Assembly (NCBI GenBank): GCA_010279815.1
Contig: QEOQ01000122.1
Span: 827,551 to 891,550 of the forward strand
Reading direction: 5' to 3'
DNA: 64,000 nt
Origin: Brachionus plicatilis
Taxonomy: Eukaryota > Rotifera > Eurotatoria > Ploima > Brachionidae
In this document: positions 38,481-49,534 of the stretch, one piece after another
How the letters are laid out: each line of letters begins with the position of its first letter
Numbering within the stretch: the first letter of the stretch is position 1
The notes under the pieces: generated by a model
Told to the model about the DNA's origin: nothing
What the model saw: the letters and a program-made list of their open reading frames with translations, nothing else
Databases searched by the model: none
Translations under genes and position numbers: made by a program

Positions 38481-39418
38481 GCTCAATTTTAGTTTACGTA
38501 TTTTACATGAAAGAAGTAATGGCTTAAACGGGAATCTTTTATTAACGCATGTATCATTCGGGCATTTGTCATTAAAGCAGGGATTATAAAAGCAAAATAA
38601 ATCAATTAGCAAAATTATTATAGCATTATTTATTATATTATATTTCAATAAAACAAGGTTTTACCCATTGCTTCGCTGCTGTAATAATAAAAATTAAAAA
38701 AATGAGGAATTTAATTTAATTATTTGGATACCTTAAAAACGCACATGCCCCTCAAAATCCAACAATGCACATGTGAAAATAGAACGGCCTATTAGGCTAA
38801 ATTAAAAAAAAAATATCATCAAAAAGCTTTATTTTTGTTCAATCAAAGTTTTGTTTTAATTTTTTTAAACTTGATTTTTTTTTCTTTAATTTAGATTTTC
38901 GTATCAATAAAAGAGTTTAATTTACTTGTATCTTAGTGTTCTTTATATGTTTATTTTGTCTTAGTTTTGTTTAGAAAAAGGCATTAAAATCATATAACTG
39001 GCTGAAGAAATTCTGGGGTCTGTTTGGTTCTAGGATATTAATTTTTTGGAAAAAAAGACACTAAAATGAAAAAATTTGATATCAAAATATTTTTAATTTA
39101 AAAAAGTATTTTAAAATAATCAATCCAATTTTTTGCTTTACTGATAATCAAAATATTTATTAAATAATCATTTTATTTAAATATGTGTTTGTTTAAATTT
39201 TAAATATTGAGATTCATTGAGTTTGAATTTTTTTTGTTTATTTATGTTTTTTTAATATCTTTTTATTTTGTTTTTATATTAATCTTATTCTTTTTTAAGC
39301 GTTTTCTGCAATAAATAGATGAATTAAAAATTTAAAAATTGATATAGAACAAAAATTTTACTGCAAAAGCATTATATCAAGACTCACAATAATTGTTTGT
39401 TTTTGGGATATTATTTTA

Positions 39419-39625
39419 TTATGAACGCTCCAGATAGTTTTGGTCAAACATTGGCTTTAATCGAACCGATTGCTGTGATCTAGTAGTTTTAATATCACCT
39501 AACCAGGTTTTCTCAAAAAAATTAAAAAATTCAATTAATTCCTCTGAAATAGTTTTCTTTAATATTTCAAATGTTGGTAAAATGTCATTCACAGATAGAA
39601 ACGATAAGCTTGCTGCTATAAGCAT
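39419..39625 (-). pseudogene. MULE transposase C-terminal fragment
   Basis: The frame includes EELIEFFNFFEKTWLGDI followed by a basic stretch and LKPMFDQNYLERS. The FFEKTWxG block is characteristic of the MULE C-terminal region just before the last conserved helix. It lies upstream, in minus-strand sense, of the MULE N-terminal-type ORF at 37485-37919, so the two cannot be one collinear gene. Confidence 0.45.
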
Positions 39626-39830
39626 TTTATTTCTTTTTGAATCACATGTAGCATAATCATCTTGAAGTCCTATATTTGGAATTTTCTTATTTATTTTATT
39701 AATAAAAATAAAAATTAAAGTTTTGCATAAAAATAATAAGAAAGTAAAATTAAATACAGATAAAAAGTAGAAAAAGAAAAAAATACAGTTATTGATAAGA
39801 CCTCATCTGGGCCAGTAGAAGTTAACTGAT

Positions 39831-40844
39831 TTAATTTGGTTTTATTAATTCATTTAGAAGGTTTGTATAAGATTTGAATCTTAAGTTATTCAAACAAAGC
39901 TCTATAGAGTCTGAGATGCCGTCACGAATATAAAAGTGCCGCTTAAGATCCAACTTCAGCTGACAAATACTCTTTATTACTGAGTCAAGATTTTTTTTAG
40001 TGAACTGCAACAATCGCTTGAGATCATTTCCAAAGGAAAGGGGAGAGCAATGAAAATTGTTATAAATTTTATAGAATAAAGACTTAAATATATATTATTT
40101 ATCCTTTTTTTTTATATCCTTTTTTTTTATTTATTTCTTTATTTTATTTCAATTTTTTTTTTTTTTTTTTTAACATTCTAAAGGAGCATTAGCTCGGTAC
40201 AGATAAGCAAATAAATTAAACTTAAATATTTGTGATGAAAAATGATTGAACCCAATAGAACTGATGAAAGACATCTTGGAAAAAATATAAAGTTGCTCAA
40301 TTTTAAAAATTCTAAGAACTTTTAGGATCCCAGACATGTGACAATTATATTTTAGGTTAAACATTTGTGTAACAAGGTTGTTTTGATCAATGTTAGGAAT
40401 TTTGAGGGTTTTGTTGTCCAGTGTTAGGTTTTCAAGACCATATGTGAATTGAGAAAGGCAAAATGTTTTGTAAATGAAACTTTTCAGAGAAGGGGAAACA
40501 TGACTCATCTTATTTAACAAAAACGACGCGGAGAAGAAAGATTTCTGAACCTGTTTAAATTTGTCAATTGCAAATGGATTAAAGTCTAAATTTGAATTGA
40601 TAACGAATCCTAAATATTCTATACTAGGAGCTGTATTCAGTTTTTTACCACTTAAAAATAATTCACAGTTAAAGAGGATAGGACCAAAAGTAATAATTTT
40701 AGATTTGGTTGAGTTGAATTTTAATCTCCATTTTAGACCATAGTTACTGCAAATATCAAGTAAGAATTTTCTTATATAATGCCAATCTAAAATGAAAATA
40801 GCACCCATAAACTGGAACTGATGGAAAAACTTTATTAAAGGCAT
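39831..40844 (-). pseudogene. LINE ORF2 C-terminal half
   Basis: Minus-strand frames: WRLKFNSTKSKIITFG (the region after the YADD box, where LxxNxxKTK is usual), SIEYLGFVINSNLDFN, then the long helical tail, ending after a T-rich gap with RFKSYTNLLNELIKPN. This is the post-catalytic part of a non-LTR retrotransposon. The palm motif itself is absent upstream, so it is truncated. Confidence 0.65.
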
Positions 40845-40984
40845 TAATAAAAGCTCTTTCGAAATCAGTGGTGAATGATTATGGCAAAATTGTCAAATTA
40901 GCCTTCAAAACAAGTAAAACAAGTAATGGATTCAATAGTTGGTCATTTTTTTCCTAGATGTTTAAAGCTTCATCAATTTCACAT

Positions 40985-41650
40985 TCACAGACAAGTGTAT
41001 TTTGGATTATGAGAGTAGTCTAGCTACCAGTAAGGCAAGTAATTATAAGGCATTATGCGGGTACATAAAGAGCAAGCATCGGGTCAGTGAAAGGATCGGA
41101 GCCTTGAACAGACATGACGACACCAAGACAACAGACAAAAAAGAAACTGCAAAACTCTCGAATTGAGCACCTGTTCAGTCGAGCAGGCAAAAGCTTTGGA
41201 AATCATCTTTAAGAAGGTACTGGAGGAAGGTGAAATACCGGAAGAATGGAGCGATGGGTAAACATATGCCAATTTTCAAAAAAGGCAGTATAATGGAGGC
41301 AGGAGTTAGGAAATTCAGGAGCAGTAGAAGGGATAAATAGAAGACATAAGAGTCAGTTAGTAGGGGAGAAATGTGCTAATGAACCCATGAGGGATAATTT
41401 TTTACTGAATTGCAATGCCACCGCCATTACCCTCAGATATAGCAGAGGCGGATATGGTTAACCAATTTAAAGCCAGAATTGACAGACACATGGCCTCGGA
41501 GACTTGGAGGAGATCGATATGCCCAAGCTGAGATTGGTGTACTTGGGAAGTATGTGGCCATAATCAAAACCAGAAGCTGACAAAGTGCAGCGTTATAAAC
41601 TGAACTCACAAATTTATGTGTAACAGCTCACACAGCTACTACTACTTCTA
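40985..41650 (+). pseudogene. second LINE fragment, plus strand, different family
   Basis: One frame reads NYKALCGYIKSKHRVSERIG then ALNRHD, and another LEIIFKKVLEEGEIPEEWSD followed by IFKKGS. These match the linker and finger region of reverse transcriptases (EEWxxAxIxPIFKKGS). Multiple frameshifts and stops are present. It lies on the opposite strand to the LINE just before it and is noticeably less AT-rich. Confidence 0.65.
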
Positions 41651-41814
41651 TAGTCACATGACTCGTTTTGGTGTCAAGCTTTGACTTGGACTGCTACCCT
41701 CAACATATATTTACCCACAAATATTTTTTTTAAATTAAATAAATATAATATTTTTGTATGATCAATTTCAAATTTAATTTTCCCTCTAATATTGGACTTA
41801 AATGTGTTTTTTTG

Positions 41815-41965
41815 CACCAGTTTTTTTTTTAACTTTATAAAAATTTTTTAAAAAATTAAAATTAAAAAAAAAAAAAAATTAATTATATTAATTATTTATT
41901 TGTCAATGTTTTTGTTTGCTTAAATTTTTTTGATTTATTATTTTCATGTTTTTTTCCCTCTAATA
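41815..41965. repeat. dispersed repeat, copy 1
   Basis: Shares gtttgcttaaatttttttg, ttatttatttgtcaat and the preceding homopolymer layout with 52205-52350. Type unknown. Confidence 0.55.
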
Positions 41966-42289
41966 TTGGACTTAAATGTGTTTTTTTCTCAGAAGAAATT
42001 TTTAAAATTTAATTTTTTTACTTTTAAAATCTCTTTTAGCTATTAAAAACTAAGCTAGCTTTGTTTAATGCATTTTTTTTCAAATGACAAGATTGATTAT
42101 ATTAAATGATATTTCACAATAGAAAAATTGAATAAAACTTAAAATTAAGTTTTTTCCCATCTTAATGTTCATTTTTACTATAAATTATTGATTTTGTTTT
42201 ATAGCAAGTATTTAAAAAAATTTAAATCTTTAAGACCAACAATTGATCACACGATGTGAGCAAATTTTATTTAAATCTTGATTTATCTA

Positions 42290-43475
42290 CAGTACTGCTA
42301 CGAAAAACTGTTTTTACGTAATTTCACGTAAAATTACCGGAAATTACGTAAATTTTTGTAAAAAGTAAAAATTCCAAAAAATACTATTTTTTTTGAGAAT
42401 TTTGACATTTTTTGACTTTTTTTAAATTTTTGGGCCTGAATTCGAAAAAAAAGAGTTTACTTTTTTTCACGTAATTTTACGTGAAATTTTATTTAATAGT
42501 GGTAATTTTTAGTAAAAAAAAGTAAATTTTGTACAAATATTATAAAAGTTAATTATAAACAATAAACAAAAGGCAACAAAAAAAAATTTTCAATTATACA
42601 CATCCCAAAAAAATTCAATGGGCTGGGATTTCATTTAAGGAAGCAACAAATTTTGTTGTAAGAAACAGATAAGAAGAAAAGCTTTTACTTAAGAATTTTT
42701 TAAGATTTTTAAGAGCAACATGGATGCAATACTTTACTAGGAGATAATATCTGATTATTTATTACCATTTGGGGCTTCAAACTACGATTTAGACTTTAAA
42801 CTACACCAAGACAACGACCCAAAGAATCGTTCTTTATTGTGCACCACTTTTTTAAATTTTAACAATATTGTTTGGGTAAATTGTTTTATAGTAGTTATTC
42901 TTTGTCGATAATAATTGACTCATTTCTTTTAAACAAAGATTAAATCTCCCCGAAAGAATCCCGATTTAAATTCCATTAAACTTTTGTGGAACGAGTTAAA
43001 ACAGCATGTTAGGAAGAGAATGATTTTATCGGAAGCTGATGCCGAAATGGCGGCCAAAGATTTCGAAAAATCTTTAACGAAAGAAAAATGCCAAAATTAT
43101 ATAAATCATTTAAAGGTTTTTATTAGATTTTATTTTCAATTTAATCTTGTAAAAAATTTTAATAAAAATTAAGGTAATAAAAGTGACATAGAAAAATATG
43201 GAGATTGGTCGAATCTTTGAATTATATTGGGATGTGTATAATTGAAAATTTTTTTTTTTGCCTTTTGTTTATTGTTTATAATTAAATTTTTTAAAATTTG
43301 TACAAAATTTAATTTTTTTTTCTAAAAATTACCACTATTAAATAAAATTTCACGTAAAATTACTTCAAAAAAAGTAATTTTTTTTTTTCGAATTCAGGCC
43401 CAAAAAATTTAAATTACGTAAATTTACGTAATTTGACGTAAAATTACGTAAAAACAGTTTTTTGTAGCAGTACTG
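42290..43475. mobile_element. Tc1/mariner element with ACGTAAA-rich TIRs
   Basis: The left end CAGTACTGCTACGAAAAACT and the inverted right end CAGTACTGCTACAAAAAACT are flanked by TA (42288-89, 43476-77). The TIRs, about 200-300 bp when imperfect stretches are included, are full of TTACGTAAAT blocks. The interior keeps the C-terminal part of a Tc1-like transposase. The N-terminal DNA-binding domain is missing. Confidence 0.8.
42720..43173 (+). pseudogene. Tc1-like transposase remnant with a probable 63-bp intron
   Basis: After MDAILY, a stop and EIISDYLLPFG comes FKLHQDNDPKNRSLL, holding the second catalytic Asp (QDNDPK). Splicing out 42876-42938 (gtaaat...aaacaaag, phase 0) joins FNNIVW to IKSPRKNPDLNSIKLLWNEL, matching the Tc1 block SPDLNPIExLW. 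The catalytic Glu is Lys here (NSIK). An in-frame stop near 42735 and loss of the N-terminus also show that the copy is dead. Confidence 0.7.
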
Positions 43476-43721
43476 TATATAACAAATCAATTTTGCATTG
43501 TAATTATTGATTTAAATAACAATTTGTATTATTCAAAATTTTATTTAACAAATTAAATTAACAATTTTTCAAAAAAAATTAATTTTTTTTTTTTTTTTGA
43601 TATATTGAGGATAAAATATTCTACCAACTCAATTTATGTTCGCCATAAAATTTTAAAATCACAACTGGAAACTTTCCATCTTAAAAAAAAAATATTTAAA
43701 AAATTTATTTGATATTTTAAA

Positions 43722-45056
43722 TTACTTTTCTAAGAGCGCATCCTTATCCAAAGTCAACATTAGCTCAGCATCGTTAAGACGTCCGGTTGCTCTTAACTTA
43801 ACTTTAAATTTATCTTCCATCGCTTTTTTTTCATCTATTACACATATGAACTCAATCGGTTTGCCAATACTACTCAACGAACGATGATTTTTAATTATCT
43901 TATCTTCAATTACCTTACTCAGATTAACCGAGCTTAAAATATCCCGCCATTCTTTAAAAAAATTAATTTAGATTTTAAAATTTTTATGGTAATACCTTGT
44001 TTATTTGCAATGGATCTAATCGCATCATTCTGGTACTTTATGGCCAGTTCTGAATCACTTAGAATAAAATCATCTACCAACTGGTACATAAGCGCTGCGG
44101 CCTTTAATTTAGCTGCATCTGGACTCTTTTCTATGTAGAACATTAGTTCAGCTGTGGCCTTTTTTCCTTCAACTTTCAATTGACCCTTTAATAAATTATT
44201 AATTAAATTTATTGATTTATTGCATTTTCTTTTTATTCTTGGTCACCAATTTCAGCTCTGGATCATTTTTTTGTATCAAAAGTGACAAAAAGACTAAAGG
44301 CGGACCAAGGTTGCTCATTTTTTGCTTATCTTTAAGCATCACATCTATCACTTTGAATATCAAACTTTCATTTTTAACAAGAGTTTTCAAAATTTGTTCT
44401 GAATCTTTAATTTTTAAATTAAAAAATTAATTGGTAAATTATTTTTAAAAAGCAAATTTTACCCTGGTGTAAATTTGAGTTGGCTATTTTTTCAATTTCT
44501 TCCGGGGGCATGCTACAATCTGGCTCTGCCACTCGAAATGTTTCAAAAAGCTTGAACCATTTTGAGTTCGAATTTTTGAATCGAATGTCAATGGAACTTA
44601 TAGCCCAACTAAAGAATGAAAAATTTTAATTCCGATTCGGATTGATTTAAAAAAGGTACATGTTTTCAAGTTTGGTGCAGTTGACCAACAGCTCAGCAAA
44701 TTCATCTTGGCTATCTTCAAATTTTCCTTTGCGCAAATCTAAATTAAACTTTAAAAAAATTTCAAAAATAAATAAATTAATTTGTTTGATTTAATGCTGA
44801 CCGAAAAGCGCTCATCATTTTCGCTTAAATCAGGAATATTTTCATTGGGAATTGATGAAGTAAGCAATGGACCGGCATAATTTGCAATTTGGTTGTTTGA
44901 AAGGGCTATTATAGTTGAATTTTCTTGAAGTGTTTTTAATATTTCTCTGTTGGGATCATGAACAAATCGGCTATGGAAATAGTAGGCTCCTATTCCAGTG
45001 CCGATCAACAGAGAGGCACCGAGAAAAAGCTTTCGTCGTATGTTTCTAATTATCAT
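43722..45056 (-). CDS. COA1-like mitochondrial protein with three tandem modules (6 exons)
   Basis: Exons by my reading: 45056-44802, 44748-44660, 44608-44463, 44404-44247, 44185-43996, 43951-43722. All introns are 44-61 bp, GT/AG and phase-compatible, totalling 1068 nt (355 aa). A basic N-terminus plus one hydrophobic segment (LFLGASLLIGTGIGAYYF) looks like a mitochondrial inner-membrane anchor. Then come three related modules. Module 1 has ANYAGPLL, RFSFNLDLRKGKF and IWAISSIDIRF. Module 2 has SNLGPPLVFLSLL, GQLKVEGKKATAELMFYI. Module 3 has SSIGKPIEFICVI, FKVKLRATGRLNDAELML. COA1, a complex IV assembly factor of about 146 aa, has one such unit (LGPPLN, then a KL-x-GxxGxxxL block). The GTGACC and GTCAGC donors are weak and need transcript support. 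Codons are AT-rich. Confidence 0.7.
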
Positions 45057-45733
45057 CAGATAAAATCGGAAATTAGAAATTTTTTCATTTTTGAAATTTT
45101 CGTTTTTTAGACAAAAAGTTAAGATATTTTTGAAATTTTTGTAAATTATGATGTTTCCAAGAATTCGAGTAAGTTCAAGTCAAAAATTTATTTTTAAATG
45201 TTTTTAATAAATAAATTTAAATCTACGAACTTTTTTATTTGAAATGAATAATTTATTTTGATAATAAAATTTTGAATTTTTTTTTATTTAAAAGACAACA
45301 TTTTTAATTCTTTGTTACATTAATTTCCAAATTCTTGTTAAAGAATAATGATTAAGACTGTAAAATAATTCACTTTAAATTATATAATAAAAATGAATTT
45401 CAAATTTACTCATTTTAAAAATCACATCTTCATCAAAAAAAAGTAATTTGTCAAAATATTTGAACTTTAAACTTTCAAAGAAAATTCTACTAAAATTAAA
45501 AATTTGTCTTGATTTTGTATATTTTTAAAAATCATGAAAAAAATAAAATACATCATGATATTAAAGAGTTGTCAAATTTAGTTGTCTTTTGATCGGGCAG
45601 TTTTTTTGTTGCATAAAAAATAAAGTTATATTTAATAGAATGAGATAATGAATGAGAAAAAAATATAAAATTATTCAACAACCTTAAAATAATTTTCGAT
45701 TGTCAAAGTTGATAATTATTTTTGGATATGACT
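45057..45733. other. intergenic, AT-rich
   Basis: About 0.7 kb upstream of the COA1-like gene. It presumably contains that gene's promoter; no distinct motif or ORF is visible. Confidence 0.4.
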
Positions 45734-46896
45734 GCGGAAACCTAGTTATAGGTGCACGTAGCCAAAAAAAGTAGCCCTACTTATAGGTGCAGGTAGCCAA
45801 TAATGTCTAGGTAAACCTAGTTTTTTTATTTTTTTTAACAGAATTAAAGGGAAAAGACAAATTTATATGTATAATATAAACTTTTATTTAGAAAAAAACT
45901 AATAAGAACATATTTAAGATATTAAAATTAAGAACATGGATTACAAAACCATTTATCCAGTTTATTGGCTTTAAATTTAGAAATACCAACACATTTGAAA
46001 TGATTCCATTTATAACAGTAATCACATGCTATACTATCATGATTTTCATCAAAAATTGGACACTTACATTTTTCACAAAACCAGTTTGTATCAATTGAAT
46101 CAATAACACTTCTAAGCATTTCGAATCCATCCTCATCAAAGTAATCCAAAAATTGAAAAATTGAATCCCGTAAATCATTATATAACAGTATTGATTGTTA
46201 AGACATTTTATTTCAAAAAAAGTACTCATAAATAATATAAATTCATAGAACAAATGATCAATTAAGAAAAATAGGTACATTAATAAAATTGAATATAGGT
46301 GCACCTAAGCATTGTGAAGTTTCGTTCAAAAAGTTCAGTTCAAAATCTTAAATTCGTATATATTTTGAATGGAATGAAGTGATAAAATAAAAATTTATTA
46401 CATGTTGCAACAAAAAATGCTACAGGACTTGCACAAAAAGAAACAAAAAAAAAATTTCAATTAACCAATTATTGATTTTCCAAAAAAACTGAATGAATGT
46501 TAAGTTGGTTTTGAAATAAAAATTTCGAAATTTAAAATTAAACATTTACAAAAATTTTAAAACTTCTTTTTTTACAAAGACAAATAAATTGTCTTAAATT
46601 CGGTTGATTTTAAAAGTCGATGATTAATTAAAAGAAAACTTTCAGAATTTATTTTCAAGGCTACTTGGTGTAACAACTTTTGTTACACATTGTTACATAT
46701 TTTACAGGAGAAAATTTTTTTCATTCATCGAAAAATTTCAATTAAGAATTTTTTTCTTGAACTTTTTGAACAAAACTTCACAATGCTGTGCACCTAGCCA
46801 AACCTATTTATAGGTCTGATTAAAATTTGTTGTCTAGGTACCCCTAGCTATAGAATTAAAATTGATGGCTAGGTGCACCTATGACTAGGTGCCCCG
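45734..46896. mobile_element. foldback element with CCTAGTxATAGGTGCAC ends, carrying a PHD ORF
   Basis: The left end (cctagttataggtgcacgta then gcca) and the inverted right end (cctagtcataggtgcaccta then gcca) match. The motif ataggtgcacctagcca is repeated inside each end, and cctagg-like CTAGG/CCTAG steps are frequent. A second, internal inverted pair (46292-46345 against 46750-46805, marker gcattgtgaagttt) lies within. No transposase is evident; a PHD-finger ORF is the only coding content. Confidence 0.7.
45928..46149 (-). CDS. small PHD-finger protein in a foldback element
   Basis: 73 aa. The sequence shows WFCEKCKCPIFDENHDSIAC, then DYCYKWNHFKCVG and KWFCNPC: a C4-H-C3 zinc-binding array (CxxC, CxxC, HxxC, CxxC) with the usual Trp two residues before the last CxxC. 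PHD fingers of this style are known both as histone readers and in ORF1 or transposase proteins of animal transposons; its location points to the latter. No flanking domain is visible, so it is either a truncated transposon protein or an exon of one. Confidence 0.6.
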   Translation of the reverse strand: MDYFDEDGFEMLRSVIDSIDTNWFCEKCKCPIFDENHDSIACDYCYKWNHFKCVGISKFKANKLDKWFCNPCS

Positions 46897-47195
46897 AAAT
46901 AAATAAAATTCAATTTAATTACTGAACCTAGGCACAATTTTTGTTAAACTAATTTTGAATTTCGATAAATTAATTCATCAACAATGATTTAGATGAGAGA
47001 AAAATTGTAATATTATTATTTCAAAAGCTCTAAGTTAGAATTATTTTGAAATTAAATCTGTATTTTTTGCAAAATAAAAAGAGTATTCTCCAAATAAAAT
47101 ATTAACTTTAATAAGAGTTTTATCTATAGATTAGTCATCTTATTATTCTATAAAATATTTTATTTTATGACTAGAAAAGAATTTGCACTTAATCT

Positions 47196-47926
47196 ATGAG
47201 CATGTTTGCGAAGATTTTTGGCTCGAAGCAAAATTCTGGCAAGGCACCATCGCCTCAAGAAGCAATTCAAAAATTGCTCGAAATAGAGGATCTTTTGCGC
47301 AAGAGACAAGAAGTTTTGGAGAAAAAAATCGAAGACGAACTCAAAACAGCCAAAGCAAACGGAGTCAAAAACAAACGCATAGCGTTGCAGGCACTTAAGA
47401 GAAAAAAAAGATATGAGCAGCAATTGAACCAAATTGATGGAACTTTGACCACTTTGGAGTACCAGCGCGAGTCTTTGGAAAACGCCAACACGAACACCGA
47501 GGTTCTAAAGACAATGGGCATTGCTGCCAAAGCATTCAAATCGGCTCATTTGGAGCTCGATGTGGACAAAGTCCAGGACCTAAAAGACGACATAGCCGAG
47601 CAACAGGAAATAGCTAATGAAATATCCAACGTTATATCGAGCCCGATCGGTTTGGACGCCCAAATAGACGACGATGAACTCCTGCAAGAGCTTGAAGAGC
47701 TCGAGCAGGAAACTTTGGATGACCAGTTGCTCAACATACCTCCAGCAGCTACAGATACTTTGCCCAGCGTGCCGGTCAGTGAGCCTAGTTTCAGTACAAG
47801 TAAGAAAGTTTATCTAAATTTTTCAAAAAAAATTATCCATGTCCAAAAGGCACAGGCAAGCAAACTTCAAGCAAAATAAGCGCCGAGGAAGCCGAGCTAA
47901 ACGAGCTCATGAATTGGGCCTCGTAG
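47196..47926 (+). CDS. CHMP4: CHMP4 (Snf7), ESCRT-III core subunit (2 exons)
   Basis: Main filament-forming ESCRT-III subunit, acting in endosomal sorting, abscission and membrane repair. Exon 1 is 47196-47799 and exon 2 47850-47926; the 50-bp intron has a GTAAGA donor. A CAG six bases further on is also an in-frame acceptor. The spliced product is 226 aa (or 224). The start MSMFAKIFG is the amphipathic membrane anchor of CHMP4. The basic helices read AIQKLLEIEDLLRKRQEVLE and ALQALKRKKRYEQQLNQIDG, and the family block LENANTNTEVLKTMG is intact. The acidic half contains DELLQELEELEQE. Splicing is supported because exon 2 supplies the MIT-interacting C-terminus EEAELNELMNWAS, missing from the unspliced frame. 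Confidence 0.96.
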
Positions 47927-49329
47927 ACATATATATGTAAAATTTTAATTATCCTAGAGGCCGGTTTATTCGTCAAAATTGTAAAATCTTTATGAAATCA
48001 TATGGACCTTAAAATTTTTATTCTACTAATTTTTTTCAATAAAATTTCCGATTTAAAATATTTTCTAAATTTAAAAAAATTAAATAGTATTTGGTCTACA
48101 AGCTTGTTTTTATTTGAATTTAACTTTTTACAACAATTTAAAGTCAATAAAACTTGAGAAATTCTAATCCAATATTAAACTCATATTCTTTTCTACCTAG
48201 TCACAGAAAAAATGATGATTAAAGATGAAAAATGATAATATTCAATTTTTTAATTCATCATAATTTATTTAATTATTAAATAATATTTTTTAATTTTTCA
48301 AATAATTTTTATTAAGATAACAAAGCCTTTATTTCTTACTTCAGCTAATTTTTTTTTCTACCAGCAAAAATATTTTTTATCAGAAAATTTATTAATTTAT
48401 ATTTTAATTATTTGTTCTTATTTTTAATTTATTTTTCCAAGCAAAAATTTTTTTTAACCAGATTCATTTATTTAATCTATTTGTTTATTTGTACCGAGCA
48501 AATGGTCCTTCAGATTAAAATAATTAAAAAATAATCAAAAAAAAACAAGATAAAAAAAAGAAAATAATGATAAATAAGTCAAAGTAATAAAGATAAAATT
48601 AAAAACGATTTGTTAAATATTTGATATTTCAGAAAAAAAAGAAGAAATTGTTAGATATTCTATATATCTTAGTTTGAAACCTTCTCTTTATTCTTCCACT
48701 TGTCTGACGACCAATGGATAACAATGATTCAATCATGTCCTGATAAAAAAATTTAGCTGTAGAAAAAATTAATAGATTCATAAAAAATTAATAGTCTCAA
48801 CAGATTTATTTTTTTTTCACAAAGCAAAATTTTAATTTTAATCAAAAAAAATTATAAATAAATGAAAAATTTGGAGATTTAAAAATTTTTTTCTGTTTCA
48901 AGAAAATTAAACTTTTCCTTGCTTACCAAACCCTCTAGTCAAGTCTAAGCTTTGATTTGTATAAAAATATAATACAAAATTAATTTTCAAATTTAAACAT
49001 TTTACCCTTTATTTTTTATTTTTATTTAATATCAAAAATTGGAAAGATTTGCTAGACTAAAGGACTAAAATGTCGAGAAATTAAATAAGTTGAAGCAATT
49101 TTTTTATATGGTCAATTCATGACTTTAGCATGGTACATATTCTATTTGGTTCCATTTATTAGTTCAATGAATAGACGCTCTCCTTAAAGATAAATTGTTG
49201 TCTTTAATCTAATTTATTCATTCTCTAATATAGATTTTTCATTTGGGCTCTGACCATAATACCGTAAATATTGATTGAGTTTATTTTATAGATGCGACGT
49301 TAGAGTTATGGCAAAAAAAAAATGAAATA
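47927..49329. other. intergenic AT-rich sequence downstream of CHMP4
   Basis: A polyadenylation-like aataaa occurs near 48037. Around 48198-48250 a fragment (agtcacagaaaaaatgatga) resembles the end of the repeat at 58146. Otherwise I see no feature. Confidence 0.45.
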
Positions 49330-49534
49330 TAATAAAAAAGTTTAATTTTAATTATTGACCCGGCATTTAAATTTAAAAATTGAAGACAAAAAAGAGAATA
49401 AAAAAATTTAAAAAAAATTATTTTTTCGATTTATTCGTAGAACCTGTAACCGGTTTATAATAAACAACGTTTAATCTTTAAAAGCTTTATTTAAGATATT
49501 AAATATTTATCTTAAATAAAGCTAAATATTTAAT

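Noticed and set aside
37485..39625. One collinear MULE gene from the ORFs at 37485-37919 and 39419-39625
   Set aside because: On the minus strand the C-terminal piece would come first, so they must be separate fragments or rearranged.
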